From Symbiobacteriaceae bacterium (GTDB lineage Bacteria > Bacillota > JAAYKD01 > WRDA01): a DNA stretch of 5,785 nt. This document shows, in pieces, positions 5,661 to 5,785 of this stretch. Numbering within the stretch: the first letter of the stretch is position 1; every line of letters starts with the position of its first letter. The notes under the pieces were generated by a model. That model worked only from the letters and a program-made list of their open reading frames with translations, was not told where the DNA came from and made no database searches. Location of the stretch: the NCBI GenBank assembly GCA_009779515.1, contig WREE01000129.1:1-5785 (forward strand). The letters run 5' to 3'. The translations under genes were made by a program, and so were the position numbers.

Positions 5661-5785
5661 AATACGACCACCCCGCCCGTTATTCCCCTCCAATGTTGAA
5701 CGACCACCCCGCCCTTCGGGCACCCCTCCAAGGAGGGGAATACAACCACCCCGCCCTTCGGGCACCCCTCCAAGGAGGGGAATAC
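5661..5785. repeat. Terminal repeat units, one truncated and two complete
   Basis: One unit (about 5663-5691) is cut off in the middle of its core. It is followed by AATGTTGAA and two 42-bp units (5699-5740 and 5741-5782) of the type with TTC-loop hairpin and AA core, matching 5201-5242. The last unit reaches the window edge, so the array probably continues. Confidence 0.85.

Larger units (their letters stand above)
5161..5785. repeat. Nested REP-like palindromic repeat array (continues past the window)
   Basis: This non-coding stretch is built almost entirely from a palindrome-rich element in both orientations. The core is a 7-bp stem CCCCTCC/GGAGGGG with a 2-nt TT or AA centre that shows orientation. 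TT cores: 5183-5198, 5265-5280, 5357-5372, 5461-5476, 5553-5568 and a diverged one at 5645-5660. AA cores: 5225-5240, 5723-5738 and 5765-5780. A half core is at 5685-5691. Each complete element also carries a mini-hairpin and a CCACCCCG (or CGGGGTGG) arm. Mini-hairpins are at 5213-5223, 5282-5294, 5478-5490, 5570-5582, 5711-5721 and 5753-5763. ORFs across it on both strands are repeat translations and are not annotated. Possible roles such as mRNA 3' stabilisation, transcription termination or protein binding are inference. Confidence 0.93.

Noticed and set aside
5144..5773. Several ORFs of 77-105 residues on both strands of the repeat array
   Set aside because: They translate the palindromic repeats, repeating the same peptides (such as SPPWRGGAKRRGG), and lack credible start contexts.
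5161..5785. CRISPR array
   Set aside because: Spacing is irregular (38-42 and 92-104 bp), units occur in both orientations, and the sequences between cores are themselves repeated, not unique spacers. No cas gene is present.
706..5785. The recombinase as the enzyme mobilising the REP-like repeats
   Set aside because: REP-associated transposases (RAYT) are Y1 HUH enzymes, a different family from Xer-type tyrosine recombinases, and the repeats show no Xer-type core site.

Overview
The window fits a member of the Bacillota (Firmicutes), probably a clostridial lineage of middling G+C. The reasons are a class B sortase with an N-terminal signal anchor, a DUF342/FapA-type protein, a BTAD-type transcriptional regulator and strong purine-rich (AGGAG/GGGG) ribosome binding sites. 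This is inference from gene content; no marker fixes the taxon. All five genes are on the + strand.

Positions 1-2799 hold three closely spaced genes: the 3' end of a DUF342/FapA-family gene (1-690), a Xer-type tyrosine recombinase with all six catalytic residues (706-1785), and a PLP-dependent enzyme of the D-cysteine desulfhydrase/ACC deaminase family (1816-2799). The gaps are 15 and 30 bp, so they may be co-transcribed. After 43 bp comes a regulator (2843-4033) made of an OmpR-like winged helix, a BTAD helical domain and a C-terminal domain that looks like a decayed GGDEF domain.

Positions 4034-4307 are non-coding. They hold a stem-loop just after the regulator stop codon and a nearly perfect 94-bp tandem duplication in front of the sortase. 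The sortase (4308-5126) keeps its His, Cys and Arg active-site residues. No sortase substrate is visible in the window.

Positions 5127-5785 (659 bp) contain no credible gene. They are a dense nest of REP-like palindromic repeats: nine 16-bp hairpin cores in both orientations, six small GAA/TTC-loop hairpins whose stems differ in a paired way between copies, three copies of a 92-bp higher-order unit, and an embedded fragment of a different interspersed repeat. The array continues past the right edge.

No pathway joins all five genes. The most plausible working link is between the BTAD regulator and the sortase (surface-protein anchoring), and it is only inferred from adjacency. The most unusual part of the window is its repeats, not its proteins.
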